This document shows, piece by piece, positions 7,555 to 15,210 of a DNA stretch of 27,113 bases. Source of the stretch: a virus; the IMG/VR virus record IMGVR_UViG_3300025011_000164, positions 1-27,113 of that record; one strand, written 5' to 3'. The notes below the pieces were generated by a model. The model did no database searches. It was not told where the DNA came from and was given only the letters and a program-made list of their open reading frames with translations. Position 1 is the first letter of the stretch. Every line of letters begins with the position of its first letter. A program made the position numbers and the translations under genes.

Positions 7555-9544
7555 TAACGGCACCTTCAGGTTGAGTATTATTATTTGGTGGAACTTGCGG
7601 AGGAATACCGTTTTCCATCATTATTTTTTGTTGAGTAATAACCTTAAACACTTCAAGCTGTAAACTTTCCACAATGTTTTTCATTGCGTTGTTTACAGCT
7701 TCATCTTCAGAATACCAAGCATCAGCAGGATCAATGTCGAGCATAAGCATAATTTCATCAATAATATTTTTATGGTTTATATGCCTTAAATCTCCTTCAT
7801 CTGCAAAGTTTTTAAGCATATCCATAAAGACTTTATAATTTTGAAGTTTTTGTTGTTTCTTGATATTGGTATTATAACCAGAAACTTTTACATCAACTCT
7901 TTCAAGTGGAAGAATTTTCCCGAACTCATCAAGCAATTCTTCATCTGACTTTTCAACTTGAACCTCTTCCATAACTGGCATTCCAGTTTCAGGATTAATT
8001 TCAGGTTCCATTGTTAAATCATCAAACTTAGGCATAGTAACCATTTTTGTATGGTCAAGACAAATCTTTGCCATTTTTATTTTAACTTCAGGATCAATTT
8101 CAGATCGTTGTTTGTAAAGAATATATATAAGCTGAATCAGCATTTTTAAAATTTCTTCGTTGAAATTATCAGCAGCGTTATTAAGTTTATTTTCACCGCC
8201 TTGCTGAACAAGAACATCTCTTGTTGCTGTTTCATCTTTTTGTGGTCTGACTCCACGAATAAAATCAGGAACCGTTGAAGCTTCAAACTCTGATTTTAAA
8301 AGCTGTAAAGACTGCATCAATGCAGGAATCTTTGAAGCATCCTGCATAAATGGTTTAGGTCCAAGTCCTAATTTTAATAATTCATCCGGCCATGGAATCT
8401 TTCCGGCTGGTCTACTGACTATCGGAACATCTGCCATAGATTGAGGAACTATAGACATAGGATTTGCAGCAACTTTTAGAATATCAAAGATTAAATTAAT
8501 ATATGTGTTAGCTGCTGACTGAATAGTTGTTGAGCTAAAGCAAAGCCCTTTGCCGAACAAAGAGCCTTCAATAGTTTCAAAAACAGAATACATATAAGGT
8601 TCAATACCATAATCATAAGGATATGGCTTGTATTCAATAACTGTTTTATTATTTGCAATTACACAAACAACATTAGCAAGCTCTTTTCCTTCAATATATG
8701 CAAGTGGAATCCATACTTCAGTTATCTTGATGCCTTTTTCTTCAAGATTATTCTTTGTTCCAGAATTTCCTTGCTGAAGTTTATCAATACTTCCGGGAAC
8801 ATATCTATTTGGGAATTGTTCATAATTGTGTTTAAGTTCAGTATATTTTTTTTCTTTACATTCCTGAACTTTTATAGCATCTGAAAATCTGCCATCAATA
8901 GGATAGAAAGAGAATTTCTTAATATCAACATATTCAAGTTGAACATCGTTAAATCTGTTTACTATGCCCTTTTTAGCCTGAAAACCTGTTATGTTTCCGG
9001 CTGCATCTTCAATAGGATCATAATTATAAACATAAGATTTAATAACCTGCCAGAATCCTTTACAACAAGTCATTCCACGTTTTACAAACTGTACTAATGT
9101 TTGTATTAAAACTTTCCTGAAATGATAATCTGTATCAAATTTATAATTAATTACCTTGGACATATATTCAGCGTTTTTCTTATCTTCAGGTGTATTACCT
9201 GTCAAAGATTTCCATTGACCGCTCATCATCATTGCATACATAAATACAACAGTGGAAAGATGCGCCTGATTAGTCCATCCAAGAAATATTTTAGAACGAT
9301 ATTTAGGTTTATTTTTAATTGCAGCACAATGTTCAAGCCTGTCTGCTCTTTCAACTTCTTCCATTTTTTCAGAAAGATTTAAACCATTACAATCTTTAAG
9401 AGCTTCAGCATGTTTGTTTTGAACATCTTGAGCAAGTTTAATGATACCTCTTTCAAGGGTATCATCCATTTGTGGAAGTCCAGATTCGCCTTGAATCTGA
9501 ATATCTATGAAATTGTCGTAATTTTGATTTGGTTGATTAATCAT
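7541..9544 (-). CDS. Portal protein
   Basis: A 667-residue protein that would form the twelve-fold ring at the capsid vertex through which DNA enters and leaves. Its length is close to that of P22-type portals. It follows terL by 10 bases, the standard position. Recognisable features are an N-terminal helical part with H-L-S-T-V-V-F-M-Y-A-M-M-M, a central stem/clip part, a later segment Q-S-L-Q-L-L-K-S-E-F-E-A-S-T-V-P-D-F-I-R-G with Q-K-D-E-T-A-T-R, and a long helical C terminus. AAGGAT precedes ATG 9542-9544. Individual motifs are not diagnostic by eye; the call combines length, helix pattern and synteny. Confidence 0.85.
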   Translation of the reverse strand: MINQPNQNYDNFIDIQIQGESGLPQMDDTLERGIIKLAQDVQNKHAEALKDCNGLNLSEKMEEVERADRLEHCAAIKNKPKYRSKIFLGWTNQAHLSTVVFMYAMMMSGQWKSLTGNTPEDKKNAEYMSKVINYKFDTDYHFRKVLIQTLVQFVKRGMTCCKGFWQVIKSYVYNYDPIEDAAGNITGFQAKKGIVNRFNDVQLEYVDIKKFSFYPIDGRFSDAIKVQECKEKKYTELKHNYEQFPNRYVPGSIDKLQQGNSGTKNNLEEKGIKITEVWIPLAYIEGKELANVVCVIANNKTVIEYKPYPYDYGIEPYMYSVFETIEGSLFGKGLCFSSTTIQSAANTYINLIFDILKVAANPMSIVPQSMADVPIVSRPAGKIPWPDELLKLGLGPKPFMQDASKIPALMQSLQLLKSEFEASTVPDFIRGVRPQKDETATRDVLVQQGGENKLNNAADNFNEEILKMLIQLIYILYKQRSEIDPEVKIKMAKICLDHTKMVTMPKFDDLTMEPEINPETGMPVMEEVQVEKSDEELLDEFGKILPLERVDVKVSGYNTNIKKQQKLQNYKVFMDMLKNFADEGDLRHINHKNIIDEIMLMLDIDPADAWYSEDEAVNNAMKNIVESLQLEVFKVITQQKIMMENGIPPQVPPNNNTQPEGAVNVQQ

Positions 9545-9554
9545 TTATTTATCC

Positions 9555-11147
9555 TTAAATTTCGTATTCTTCATAAGTGTTTAAGGCTTGCTGTATTGAT
9601 TTTTGTTTATTCTTTTCATAGTTAGGATTTTGAGGTTTATAATTCTTATAAGCTTCATATCTTATACAATCCATTGGTTCCTCGTATGGATGTACTTGAA
9701 CAGGTGACATTTCTTTACCTTGTCCGGTCTGATCTTCTGGTCTGTAATAACCACCTTCAAAAGCTTCAATAGTAATCTTGCATTCAGAATCTACAAGCAT
9801 ACCGTCAGGCTTATCTATCAGTGATTGCACTACCAAAATACCGTCTTCAATAGGAACCATTTCACTTTCAGGATATATATTTTCAGCATTAAGTATTTCT
9901 ATTGAAGTTTTTCCAGTTTGAGCAGAAGTCTGTCTACCTGCAACATCGCAACGGTCCTTGATAGTTCTTCCTGAAAAGTATTGATTTGTTGTAAATAAAA
10001 CAGAAGGAATAAATCTGCTTAGTGTGGTTCTATCAAGCGGGATAAGCTCCCTTAATACTCTCATTCCGAATGGTGTAGACATAATGAATATAACTGCCGG
10101 ATGTAATCCAAAATCCCAAACTCTTGTTATTGGAATATCTTTATAATTTGGATTATTAAGAATCTGTTGTAATAAACCTTTTACAACATTTATTTTACTA
10201 TTCCATAAATATACTGCGCCTTCTTTAGAAGATTGATAATCAATATCAATTTCTTTTGCCATTTCAGACTTAGTATTTCTTGTTTTTTCGTATTCATACC
10301 AGTCTGAAGTATAACTTCCATCTTCAAGTTGCGTTAAATTCTTTGTTTTGCGTGGGTGATAGTACCAATATAAAGTTAAAACCTTAATAATAGAATTCCA
10401 ACGTAATGAAGCGAATTTGTTTCCTTTTCCGTAAGGTGTTGATAAAGCAATTCTGCATCTTGTTGATTCACTTGCAGCAGCCCATGCCGGATAAGCTTGT
10501 TCCCAATGTGCAAATTCATCAAATAATATTGCTGAATATCTTCCTGATCTTGCAAAGTTAGCGTTTGAACTTTCCCCAGTGATAGCATTACTATTTGAGG
10601 GATTAATTATTTTCAGGAAAGAAGTGTTTTTTTCAGGAAGAAAGTATTTTGGTAATAACCAAGCTGGTTGTCGATTTATGTTATATCTTAACTTTTCAAA
10701 TAATGTTGATATATCGCCTATTTTATCAACATTATCTTCTTTTTTACTTCCTAAATGGAAACTATAACCATCGTGAAATTGCCATAACCATTGGAATATA
10801 TATAATATAAACCAAGTTGCACCCATATCTCTTGACTTTTCAATTAAAAGATCTTCACCTTTTAATATTTTGTCTTTAACTTCAAGTATTGAAATGTCTT
10901 GAAATTCATAAGGGATAAAAGGTAAGTGCTTTTTACCAGCTTCAGGTCTTGGATCAAAAGTACAACAGAAGTATTTTATCCAGAATAAAACATCTTCTTT
11001 GCATTTTTGAACTATTTGCGCCTGAAACTCTGGATTTTTAGAACATAATTCAAGTAATTCAATTCTGTCTTTTAAATTTTGTTCTTGAATTGCTTGTAAT
11101 TCTGAATCATCCAAATATGGAATTGTTTTAAATTCTTTATTTTCCAT
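9555..11147 (-). CDS. terL: Terminase large subunit
   Basis: The packaging motor, 530 residues, combining an ATPase that pumps DNA and a nuclease that cuts concatemers. The Walker A variant is S-R-D-M-G-A-T (residues 105-111), as in many terminases with R/K shifted forward. Walker B is A-I-L-F-D-E (206-211), with the catalytic Glu last. The coupling motif is S-T-P-Y-G (236-240). The RNase H-like nuclease has Asp345 in W-D-F-G and candidate metal ligands Asp401 and Asp492 (P-M-D-C-I-R-Y). The gene overlaps terS by 11 bases and has no clear ribosome site of its own, suggesting coupled translation. Confidence 0.93.
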   Translation of the reverse strand: MENKEFKTIPYLDDSELQAIQEQNLKDRIELLELCSKNPEFQAQIVQKCKEDVLFWIKYFCCTFDPRPEAGKKHLPFIPYEFQDISILEVKDKILKGEDLLIEKSRDMGATWFILYIFQWLWQFHDGYSFHLGSKKEDNVDKIGDISTLFEKLRYNINRQPAWLLPKYFLPEKNTSFLKIINPSNSNAITGESSNANFARSGRYSAILFDEFAHWEQAYPAWAAASESTRCRIALSTPYGKGNKFASLRWNSIIKVLTLYWYYHPRKTKNLTQLEDGSYTSDWYEYEKTRNTKSEMAKEIDIDYQSSKEGAVYLWNSKINVVKGLLQQILNNPNYKDIPITRVWDFGLHPAVIFIMSTPFGMRVLRELIPLDRTTLSRFIPSVLFTTNQYFSGRTIKDRCDVAGRQTSAQTGKTSIEILNAENIYPESEMVPIEDGILVVQSLIDKPDGMLVDSECKITIEAFEGGYYRPEDQTGQGKEMSPVQVHPYEEPMDCIRYEAYKNYKPQNPNYEKNKQKSIQQALNTYEEYEI

Positions 11148-11613
11148 GGCGATTTAACAAACTTGTCCATTTATCGTAAGTTTCTTTATCTTCAATAGAA
11201 ACATTCAAGTTAGTATTTGTGTTTTCTTCCACAATATTTTCTGTAGATTGCCCCTGTTCAAGTCTATGGATAATGTGAGAATCTTTTAATGCTGCTGCTA
11301 AGGACCTTAAATCTTTTGCATCTTTTGAATTTTTAATTAATTTTTTAATTTCTCTGTGTAAATCTTTGTTTGTTTCCAGATAATCAAGAATCTCTTGAGC
11401 TTCTTTATCTGAAGCCTTTTCAATTACTTTTGATATTGCTTTAATGTTTTTTTTCTTTCTTAAATCAACCCATTTTTCCTTCTTACACCATTCTCTAAGC
11501 GTAGGATAAGGAATATTTGCTTCAACAGCTAAGTTGCGTAAAGAAATTTCATTAGCAATATAATAGTTTTTTGTTTTGGATTTAGTCCATTTTGATGGTG
11601 TATTCTTTGACAT
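11137..11613 (-). CDS. terS: Terminase small subunit
   Basis: A 158-residue protein that likely recognises the packaging site and hands DNA to TerL. The N-terminal half has a helix-turn-helix of the type S-L-R-N-L-A-V-E-A-N-I-P-Y-P-T-L-R-E-W, followed by basic K-K-E-K-W-V-D-L-R-K-K-K. This pattern is frequent in phage small terminases. The remainder is helical, for oligomer formation, with a polar C terminus. It sits directly upstream of terL with overlap. The ribosome site is weak; AGGT is about 12 bases from ATG 11611-11613. Confidence 0.8.
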   Translation of the reverse strand: MSKNTPSKWTKSKTKNYYIANEISLRNLAVEANIPYPTLREWCKKEKWVDLRKKKNIKAISKVIEKASDKEAQEILDYLETNKDLHREIKKLIKNSKDAKDLRSLAAALKDSHIIHRLEQGQSTENIVEENTNTNLNVSIEDKETYDKWTSLLNRHGK

Positions 11614-11674
11614 AGCAATAAAAACCTAACATTAAACAACTAAAAAACATTAACAACCTTGTAAATACTTATAA

Positions 11675-11704
11675 AAGCCCTCCTCGAAAAGATGAGAGCT
11701 TTTT
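11675..11704 (-). terminator. Terminator-like hairpin upstream of terS
   Basis: AAAGC plus CTC pair with GAG plus GCTTT, with one opposed mismatch and a loop of about 11 bases. T runs lie on both sides. It lies after the 63-residue gene at 11728-11919 in the leftward direction, so packaging genes may depend on read-through or on a promoter in the 60 bases that follow. Confidence 0.55.
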
Positions 11705-11727
11705 AAATATTTATATCTTTAATTAAT

Positions 11728-11919
11728 TTAATCTTTGATAGATAAAAAGTCTTTTACAGCCTGTGCATACTCCTCAACTGCTTGATTGTATTTAGTTGCA
11801 TCAACCAAATTGCTTTGTTTTAATCTAATAAGCTCGTGAAATATATTAAAAAGATTATCAATTTCACCCGGTCTATAAGCATTTAATTGGCTTGTATTTG
11901 CTGCTAATCCTTGTAACAT
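11728..11919 (-). CDS. Small hypothetical protein upstream of terminase
   Basis: A 63-residue, cysteine-free, helical protein. Two probable amphipathic helices surround L-V-D-A-T-K-Y-N-Q-A-V. AAAGGAT lies about 9 bases before ATG 11917-11919. The gene stands alone between the palindrome at 11990-12009 and a hairpin at 11675-11704. No family is recognised. Being first in the late direction, it may be a small structural or regulatory protein. Confidence 0.55.
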   Translation of the reverse strand: MLQGLAANTSQLNAYRPGEIDNLFNIFHELIRLKQSNLVDATKYNQAVEEYAQAVKDFLSIKD

Positions 11920-11989
11920 AATATTTTTATCCTTTCATTTTCATCTAATTTACATTAATCAGCTTTATATTTCATTACTTAAATAAAAT

Positions 11990-12009
11990 AACAGCTTATA
12001 TAAGCCGTT
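11990..12009. promoter_or_regulatory. 20-bp palindrome, possible late-operon operator
   Basis: AACAGCTTATATAAGCCGTT is symmetrical in 9 of 10 base pairs, with a perfect core GCTTATATAAGC. It lies about 70 bases upstream of the first gene of the packaging operon, in a gap with no gene, so it could bind a regulator or overlap a leftward promoter. No convincing -35 box was found. Confidence 0.45.
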
Positions 12010-12071
12010 TTAAGAAGTTTTAATTCATTCTCGTTTGTGTTTATATCCCCAAAAACAGCCAAAAATAAAGA

Positions 12072-12110
12072 AAAAAGGGAAGGAAAACAAAAAATAAACC
12101 TTCCCTTTTT
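12072..12110 (-). terminator. Strong leftward terminator
   Basis: A perfect 12-bp stem (AAAAAGGGAAGG / CCTTCCCTTTTT) has a 15-base loop and a T-rich run on the leftward strand. It ends the transcript of the gene at 12142-12543 and so insulates the packaging operon from it. Confidence 0.85.
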
Positions 12111-12141
12111 GGCTAAAAATGACAAACAGGGAGAAACAAAA

Positions 12142-12543
12142 TTAATTAATAAAACATCTTTCAATTCTTTGAACTCTTCCGATATCAAAATATTTTGAAA
12201 CTTCTAAAGTTCTTATCTTTCCTGCAATCCTCATTTTCATCCGGTCCCCATAATTCCAAGTTGAAAAAGTGAAGTTTGCAAATTCAAGCGGCTCAGGTAA
12301 ACATTTAACTTTCTTAGCGTATTTTTTTAAAACTTTTATTATTTTGTTTACTCTGTTCGGGATTGGATTGTTAAACATATCCAAAACAACCAGTAAACCT
12401 TTTCTTTGTATTTTTTTGTTCAGCCAATAAAATTCAACAATCAAAAAAATATTGTTTCCGTATAAATTAAGTCTTTGTGCTTCTGATAAACAATTTAAAA
12501 CCTCTGAAGCAGGCGAAAGTCTGAATGACCTTATTTTTGACAA
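12142..12543 (-). CDS. Hypothetical protein, TTG start
   Basis: A 133-residue basic protein (many Lys and Arg) with no recognised family. The centre has a hydrophobic stretch I-F-L-I-V-E-F-Y-W-L then K-G-L-L-V-V-L-D-M-F, suggesting a beta-alpha core. The C terminus is R-I-E-R-C-F-I-N. There is no ATG near the N terminus; TTG 12541-12543 with GAGGGG at 8 bases is the likely start. The gene is closed by a strong terminator, so it forms its own unit. Its leader carries a 6-bp hairpin at 12577-12594, and farther up the two copies of the 15-19 bp repeat. A basic protein alone beside a control region could be a regulator, but this is inference. Confidence 0.6.
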   Translation of the reverse strand: MSKIRSFRLSPASEVLNCLSEAQRLNLYGNNIFLIVEFYWLNKKIQRKGLLVVLDMFNNPIPNRVNKIIKVLKKYAKKVKCLPEPLEFANFTFSTWNYGDRMKMRIAGKIRTLEVSKYFDIGRVQRIERCFIN

Positions 12544-12632
12544 TAGTTATTCCCCTCTCTACTTGGAACGGCTAATCTAAGACGCCAATCTTAGGTTCGT
12601 TCTGGTGCTGAAAACCACTAAGCAAGCATTGT

Positions 12633-12651
12633 TTTGTTGATTTTGTAAATT
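12633..12651 (+). repeat. 19-bp repeat copy A
   Basis: TTTGTTGATTTTGTAAATT. The same 19 bases occur in inverted orientation at 17206-17224, and the 15-base core recurs at 12743-12757. It lies in the leader of the leftward gene at 12142-12543 if transcription starts farther right. Confidence 0.75.
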
Positions 12652-12742
12652 CGATTACTTCACGAGTATTCGGAAACCACTGATTTGATACTAAATTGAT
12701 TTGTAATTGATACTTTTTGAAAACTTACATTTTTATTGACCT

Positions 12743-12757
12743 TGTTGATTTTGTAAT
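12743..12757 (+). repeat. 15-bp repeat copy B
   Basis: TTGTTGATTTTGTAA, the core of the sequence at 12633-12651, in the same orientation, 109 bases farther right. Confidence 0.7.
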
Positions 12758-12875
12758 TTTTTATAGTACGAAAAAACTTCTATTAAATCACTGTATCAGA
12801 TTTTAATTTATTTTCAAGATTGCTTTTTGGATGATATTTCAAATTTGAAGAAAAAAATAAAAAATAAAAAAACTC

Positions 12876-12916
12876 TTTTAATACTGTTTTTAAATATGTT
12901 TTTAATACTGTTTTTA
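12876..12916 (+). repeat. Pair of 17-bp direct repeats
   Basis: TTTTAATACTGTTTTTA occurs exactly at 12876-12892 and 12900-12916, start-to-start 24 bases. The spacing of just over two helical turns would let two protein molecules bind on nearly the same face. The sequence differs from the palindromes to its right. Confidence 0.65.
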
Positions 12917-12962
12917 GACACTGCCAAAACCCTTGATTTTACTGGATTGTGTCAATTGAAAA

Positions 12963-13099
12963 GTTCTTATTTTAAGAATGTCCATGTTCTTGTTTTAAGA
13001 ACTTTTTTTAAAAATTTGTTCTTATTTTAAGAACTTTTATGTTCTTGTTTTAAGAAATATTGTTTTTTAAAACATAAAATTATTTCTTGTTTTAAGAAC
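12963..13099. promoter_or_regulatory. Cluster of five 17-bp palindromes (operator candidate)
   Basis: The consensus GTTCTT-(A/G)TTTT-AAGAAC occurs at 12963-12979, 12986-13002, 13018-13034, 13041-13057 and 13083-13099. The second and third are perfect palindromes around the 5-base centre; each other copy has one changed end base. Start-to-start spacings are 23, 32, 23 and 42. The centre base alternates A, G, A, G, G. The cluster lies just upstream of the candidate promoter at 13131. Dimeric repressors typically bind such sites, so it is the best operator candidate in the window; an origin iteron array is the alternative. Confidence 0.75.
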
Positions 13100-13130
13100 T
13101 TTAATAATCATTTGTTTGAAGTAGAAATTA

Positions 13131-13159
13131 TTGTAACAATTTTGTAATATATTTATATT
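13131..13159 (+). promoter_or_regulatory. Candidate rightward promoter
   Basis: TTGTAA at 13131-13136 and TATATT at 13154-13159 are separated by 17 bases, a good match to a housekeeping sigma promoter. Transcription would reach the gene at 13263 after a leader of about 95 bases. Confidence 0.5.
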
Positions 13160-13262
13160 ATTTTTGATTAAATGATTGCAGAAAATCTAAAACAATGTAT
13201 ATTGAATATTATTCCAGTTGTGGGAAAGTTTATAGTAAATAGCAAAAAGGAGAAACAAAAAA

Positions 13263-13697
13263 ATGAAAGAAGTTTTAAACAAATTAGAAGAAGGAAAGCA
13301 ATACACAATTGCTTTAATTAATGACTTTGGTTTTCCGTCTGGTTTTAATTTTACTTTCTGTGGCGGAGAGGTTAAACCTTATGCTCAGTACAAAGAAAGT
13401 TTAATTCTTTGGTTTAAAAAACCAAGACAAAGAAATAAAAGAGGATTAAGATTTCTTCCTTGCAAAAGTTTTGTAATATGGGAAGGTTTTGAAAAACCTG
13501 ATACAGAAATGTTTAAAGAAAATACAGGAGATTGTTTAAAAGCTTCTTATTTTGGATTTGACAGACAATATTTAATTGATGCTATTAATAGCGTTGAGAA
13601 AAAACCTATAATTATTTTTAATGTTGAAGATCATAAACTTACAAATTTAAATACAGGAAAATGCGCAGAAATTCTTAATCAAGGAGCATACGCATAA
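13263..13697 (+). CDS. Hypothetical early protein
   Basis: A 144-residue protein, first gene of the rightward arm, with a very strong ribosome site (AAAGGAG, 9 bases from ATG). It is probably a mixed alpha/beta soluble protein: an N-terminal helix, strands around Y-T-I-A-L-I-N-D-F-G-F-P-S-G-F-N-F-T-F, a basic K-K-P-R-Q-R-N-K-R-G segment, and a strand I-I-I-F-N-V-E-D-H-K. The basic loop may contact nucleic acid. No family is recognised. Proteins made first from such a position often take over host functions, but nothing here proves that. Confidence 0.65.
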   Translation: MKEVLNKLEEGKQYTIALINDFGFPSGFNFTFCGGEVKPYAQYKESLILWFKKPRQRNKRGLRFLPCKSFVIWEGFEKPDTEMFKENTGDCLKASYFGFDRQYLIDAINSVEKKPIIIFNVEDHKLTNLNTGKCAEILNQGAYA

Positions 13698-13767
13698 CAA
13701 GAGGGCCTATTAAAGCCCTCTCTATCTTACCCACCGACCAAAGTAGACAAGACGAAAGGATTTTAAC

Positions 13768-14547
13768 ATGAATTATCAAGAAAGAAAACAGAACAGAATT
13801 GAACGTTATCAAGAATTAGCAGAAAAAAACAGAGAATTAAGTTCAAATATTCATGAAGCAGCTCATAAAATGGCTTCAGTGATTCCATTTGGACAGCCCA
13901 TTTTAATCGGTCATCACTCAGAAAAAAGCGACAGAGCATACAGAGGAAAAATTGAAAGAAAATTTAAAAAATCTTTTGAAGTATTAGGAAAAGCAAAATA
14001 TTATGAGCAAAAAGCAAAAGCAGCAGAAAACAATAATTCAATTAGTTCCGATGATCCAGAAGCGGTTGTAAAACTCAAAGAGAAAATAGAAAAAGCTGAA
14101 AAGCTTCAAGAATATATGAAAAAAATAAATGCAGCTTATAAAAAATATATTAAAAATCCTGAAAAATTTAATTTTGTTGACTTTACAGAAAAAGAACAAG
14201 AATTATTAAAAACTTGGAAACCTCGTTATTCTTGGATTACAGTTCCATTTGAAAGCTACGAATTAAGTAATAATAATGCAAACATCAGAAGAATGAAGCA
14301 AAGACTTGAAGAACTTCAAAAAAAATCTAATGATAAAACCTCAGAAATTGAAATAAATGATATTAAAATTCTTGATAATGTTGAAGAAAACAGAGTTCAA
14401 ATATTTTTTCCCGGAATTCCTTCGGAAGAAATTAGAAATCAACTAAAATCAAACGGTTTTAAATGGTCGAGATATAATAAAGCTTGGCAAAGAATGAGAA
14501 GTAATCACGCTTTATATTTAGCTCAAAAAATAGTTAAAGGAGAATAA
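13768..14547 (+). CDS. DUF3560 domain protein
   Basis: A 259-residue protein. Residues about 38-100 contain the DUF3560 hallmarks I-P-F-G-Q-P-I-L-I-G-H-H-S-E, a K-A-x-x-Y-E-Q-K-A-K-A-A-E helix, and I-S-S-D-D-P-E-A followed by a Leu/Lys-rich helix. Residues about 210-256 form a separate C-terminal domain with G-I-P-S-E-E-I-R-N-Q-L-K, then F-K-W-S and W-Q-R, often found joined to DUF3560 in plasmid and phage proteins. The molecular role of the family is not established; association with mobile elements suggests anti-defence or DNA metabolism. It is followed closely by a TTG-start gene. Confidence 0.8.
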   Translation: MNYQERKQNRIERYQELAEKNRELSSNIHEAAHKMASVIPFGQPILIGHHSEKSDRAYRGKIERKFKKSFEVLGKAKYYEQKAKAAENNNSISSDDPEAVVKLKEKIEKAEKLQEYMKKINAAYKKYIKNPEKFNFVDFTEKEQELLKTWKPRYSWITVPFESYELSNNNANIRRMKQRLEELQKKSNDKTSEIEINDIKILDNVEENRVQIFFPGIPSEEIRNQLKSNGFKWSRYNKAWQRMRSNHALYLAQKIVKGE

Positions 14548-14548
14548 A

Positions 14549-14701
14549 TTGACTAGAGGCGGTAAAAGGGACGGCTCAGGTCGTCCCCCCGGAATTAGAA
14601 CAGCTAAAACAGAAAAATATTTTGAAAGATGTACACCAGAAAAAAAAGAATATTTAAAAAAATGTTCTGAAGAATATGATAAAAAGGAGATAAAAGAATG
14701 A
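14549..14701 (+). CDS. Small GGKR-x-GSGRP protein, TTG start
   Basis: A 50-residue basic protein starting at TTG 14549-14551, with AAGGAG 6 bases upstream and no ATG alternative. The N terminus T-R-G-G-K-R-D-G-S-G-R-P-P-G is a motif seen at the start of many small phage proteins and resembles an AT-hook (G-R-P core), so DNA minor-groove binding is likely. The remainder is a charged helix with two Cys. It overlaps the next start codon in an ATGA arrangement at 14698-14701. Confidence 0.7.
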   Translation: MTRGGKRDGSGRPPGIRTAKTEKYFERCTPEKKEYLKKCSEEYDKKEIKE

Positions 14702-14862
14702 TTCTAATAGATAAAATAAAGAAAATACAGGAATTTGCAGAAATTGGATTAAAAGAACAGGAAAAACTTTGTATAGAAAAAGAGCCTTTAAATTGCAGAA
14801 GCTGCACTAAGTGCCCTTGTTATTGCATCTTAGCAGAGTTAGGATTAAAAGAATATAATTAA
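14698..14862 (+). CDS. Small cysteine-cluster protein
   Basis: A 54-residue protein beginning at ATG 14698-14700, overlapping the preceding stop and with GGAG 8 bases upstream. It has an N-terminal helix, then C-R-S-C-T-K-C-P-C-Y-C, five Cys within eleven residues, plus an earlier Cys. That spacing suggests a zinc or iron-sulfur knuckle. It is the last gene before a strong terminator. The family is not recognised. Confidence 0.65.
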   Translation: MILIDKIKKIQEFAEIGLKEQEKLCIEKEPLNCRSCTKCPCYCILAELGLKEYN

Positions 14863-14878
14863 GAATAACCAAAAAAAA

Positions 14879-14913
14879 GAAGCCCCTGAAATTAATCAGG
14901 GGCTTCTTTTTTT
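14879..14913. terminator. Strong bidirectional terminator
   Basis: A perfect 11-bp stem (GAAGCCCCTGA / TCAGGGGCTTC), a 6-base loop, an A run on the left and a T run on the right. It ends the rightward unit starting at 13263 and the leftward unit ending at 14920. Confidence 0.95.
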
Positions 14914-14919
14914 CTGATT

Positions 14920-15189
14920 TTAATAATTTTTAGGTTGATTCCAAATTTTCATAGGTTGAATTTGATTACTTTGCATTTGTTGTTGAAATTGTTGTCTTTG
15001 TAAAGTATTAATCAACATTCCCTGTTGCTGTTGCTGCTGTATTTGCTGCATCTGTTGATTATAATTTATCATAGGTGGAGTATAAACAGATTTATAATTA
15101 TTTTGATAAATTGGCATTGGTTGAGGATTATAGTATTGAGCGAATGCCGGAGTCGACAAAAAAGCCAGTAAAATAAACAGTTTTTTCAT
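14920..15189 (-). CDS. Secreted Gln-rich small protein
   Basis: An 89-residue protein with a classic signal peptide: M-K-K, then a hydrophobic core L-F-I-L-L-A-F-L, then cleavage after T-P-A-F-A, leaving Gln at position 19. The mature part is rich in Gln, Asn, Tyr and Pro, with a poly-Gln run. An upstream ATG at 15205-15207 is in frame, but AAAGGA placed 9 bases before ATG 15187-15189 supports the shorter form. It shares a leftward unit with the membrane protein at 15211-15378 and ends at the terminator. Because it lies beside repressor genes and outside the lytic operons, it may be a cargo gene expressed from the prophage. Confidence 0.7.
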   Translation of the reverse strand: MKKLFILLAFLSTPAFAQYYNPQPMPIYQNNYKSVYTPPMINYNQQMQQIQQQQQQGMLINTLQRQQFQQQMQSNQIQPMKIWNQPKNY

Positions 15190-15210
15190 TGTTTTTTGTC
15201 CTTTCATTAA

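Larger units (their letters stand above)
12544..13262. promoter_or_regulatory. 719-bp divergent control region, possible origin
   Basis: A very AT-rich stretch without a supported gene, lying between leftward and rightward transcription units. It holds a hairpin CTAAGA/TCTTAG at 12577-12594, two copies of TTGTTGATTTTGTAA, a pair of direct repeats at 12876-12916, five palindromes at 12963-13099 and a plausible rightward promoter at 13131-13159. A frame of 67 codons at 12827-13030 runs through the repeats and is judged spurious. The arrangement suits an operator region. Repeats in AT-rich DNA are also compatible with a replication origin. Confidence 0.6.

Noticed and set aside
11979-12188. 69-codon leftward frame
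   Set aside because: It spans a strong terminator and overlaps the end of the better supported gene at 12142-12543; no ribosome site.
12545-12612. tRNA-like segment with GGTTCG
   Set aside because: A stem CTAAGA/TCTTAG is followed by GGTTCGTTC, but no acceptor stem or D arm can be built, so it is treated as a leader hairpin.
12633-12757. Phage attachment site (attP) from the 15-19 bp repeats
   Set aside because: There is no integrase in the window, no tRNA-like end, and the copies are partly inverted; a regulatory or RNA role fits better.
12827-13030. 67-codon rightward frame MDDISNL...
   Set aside because: It runs through the repeat and palindrome cluster, is dominated by Lys then Phe/Leu from A and T runs, and has no ribosome site.
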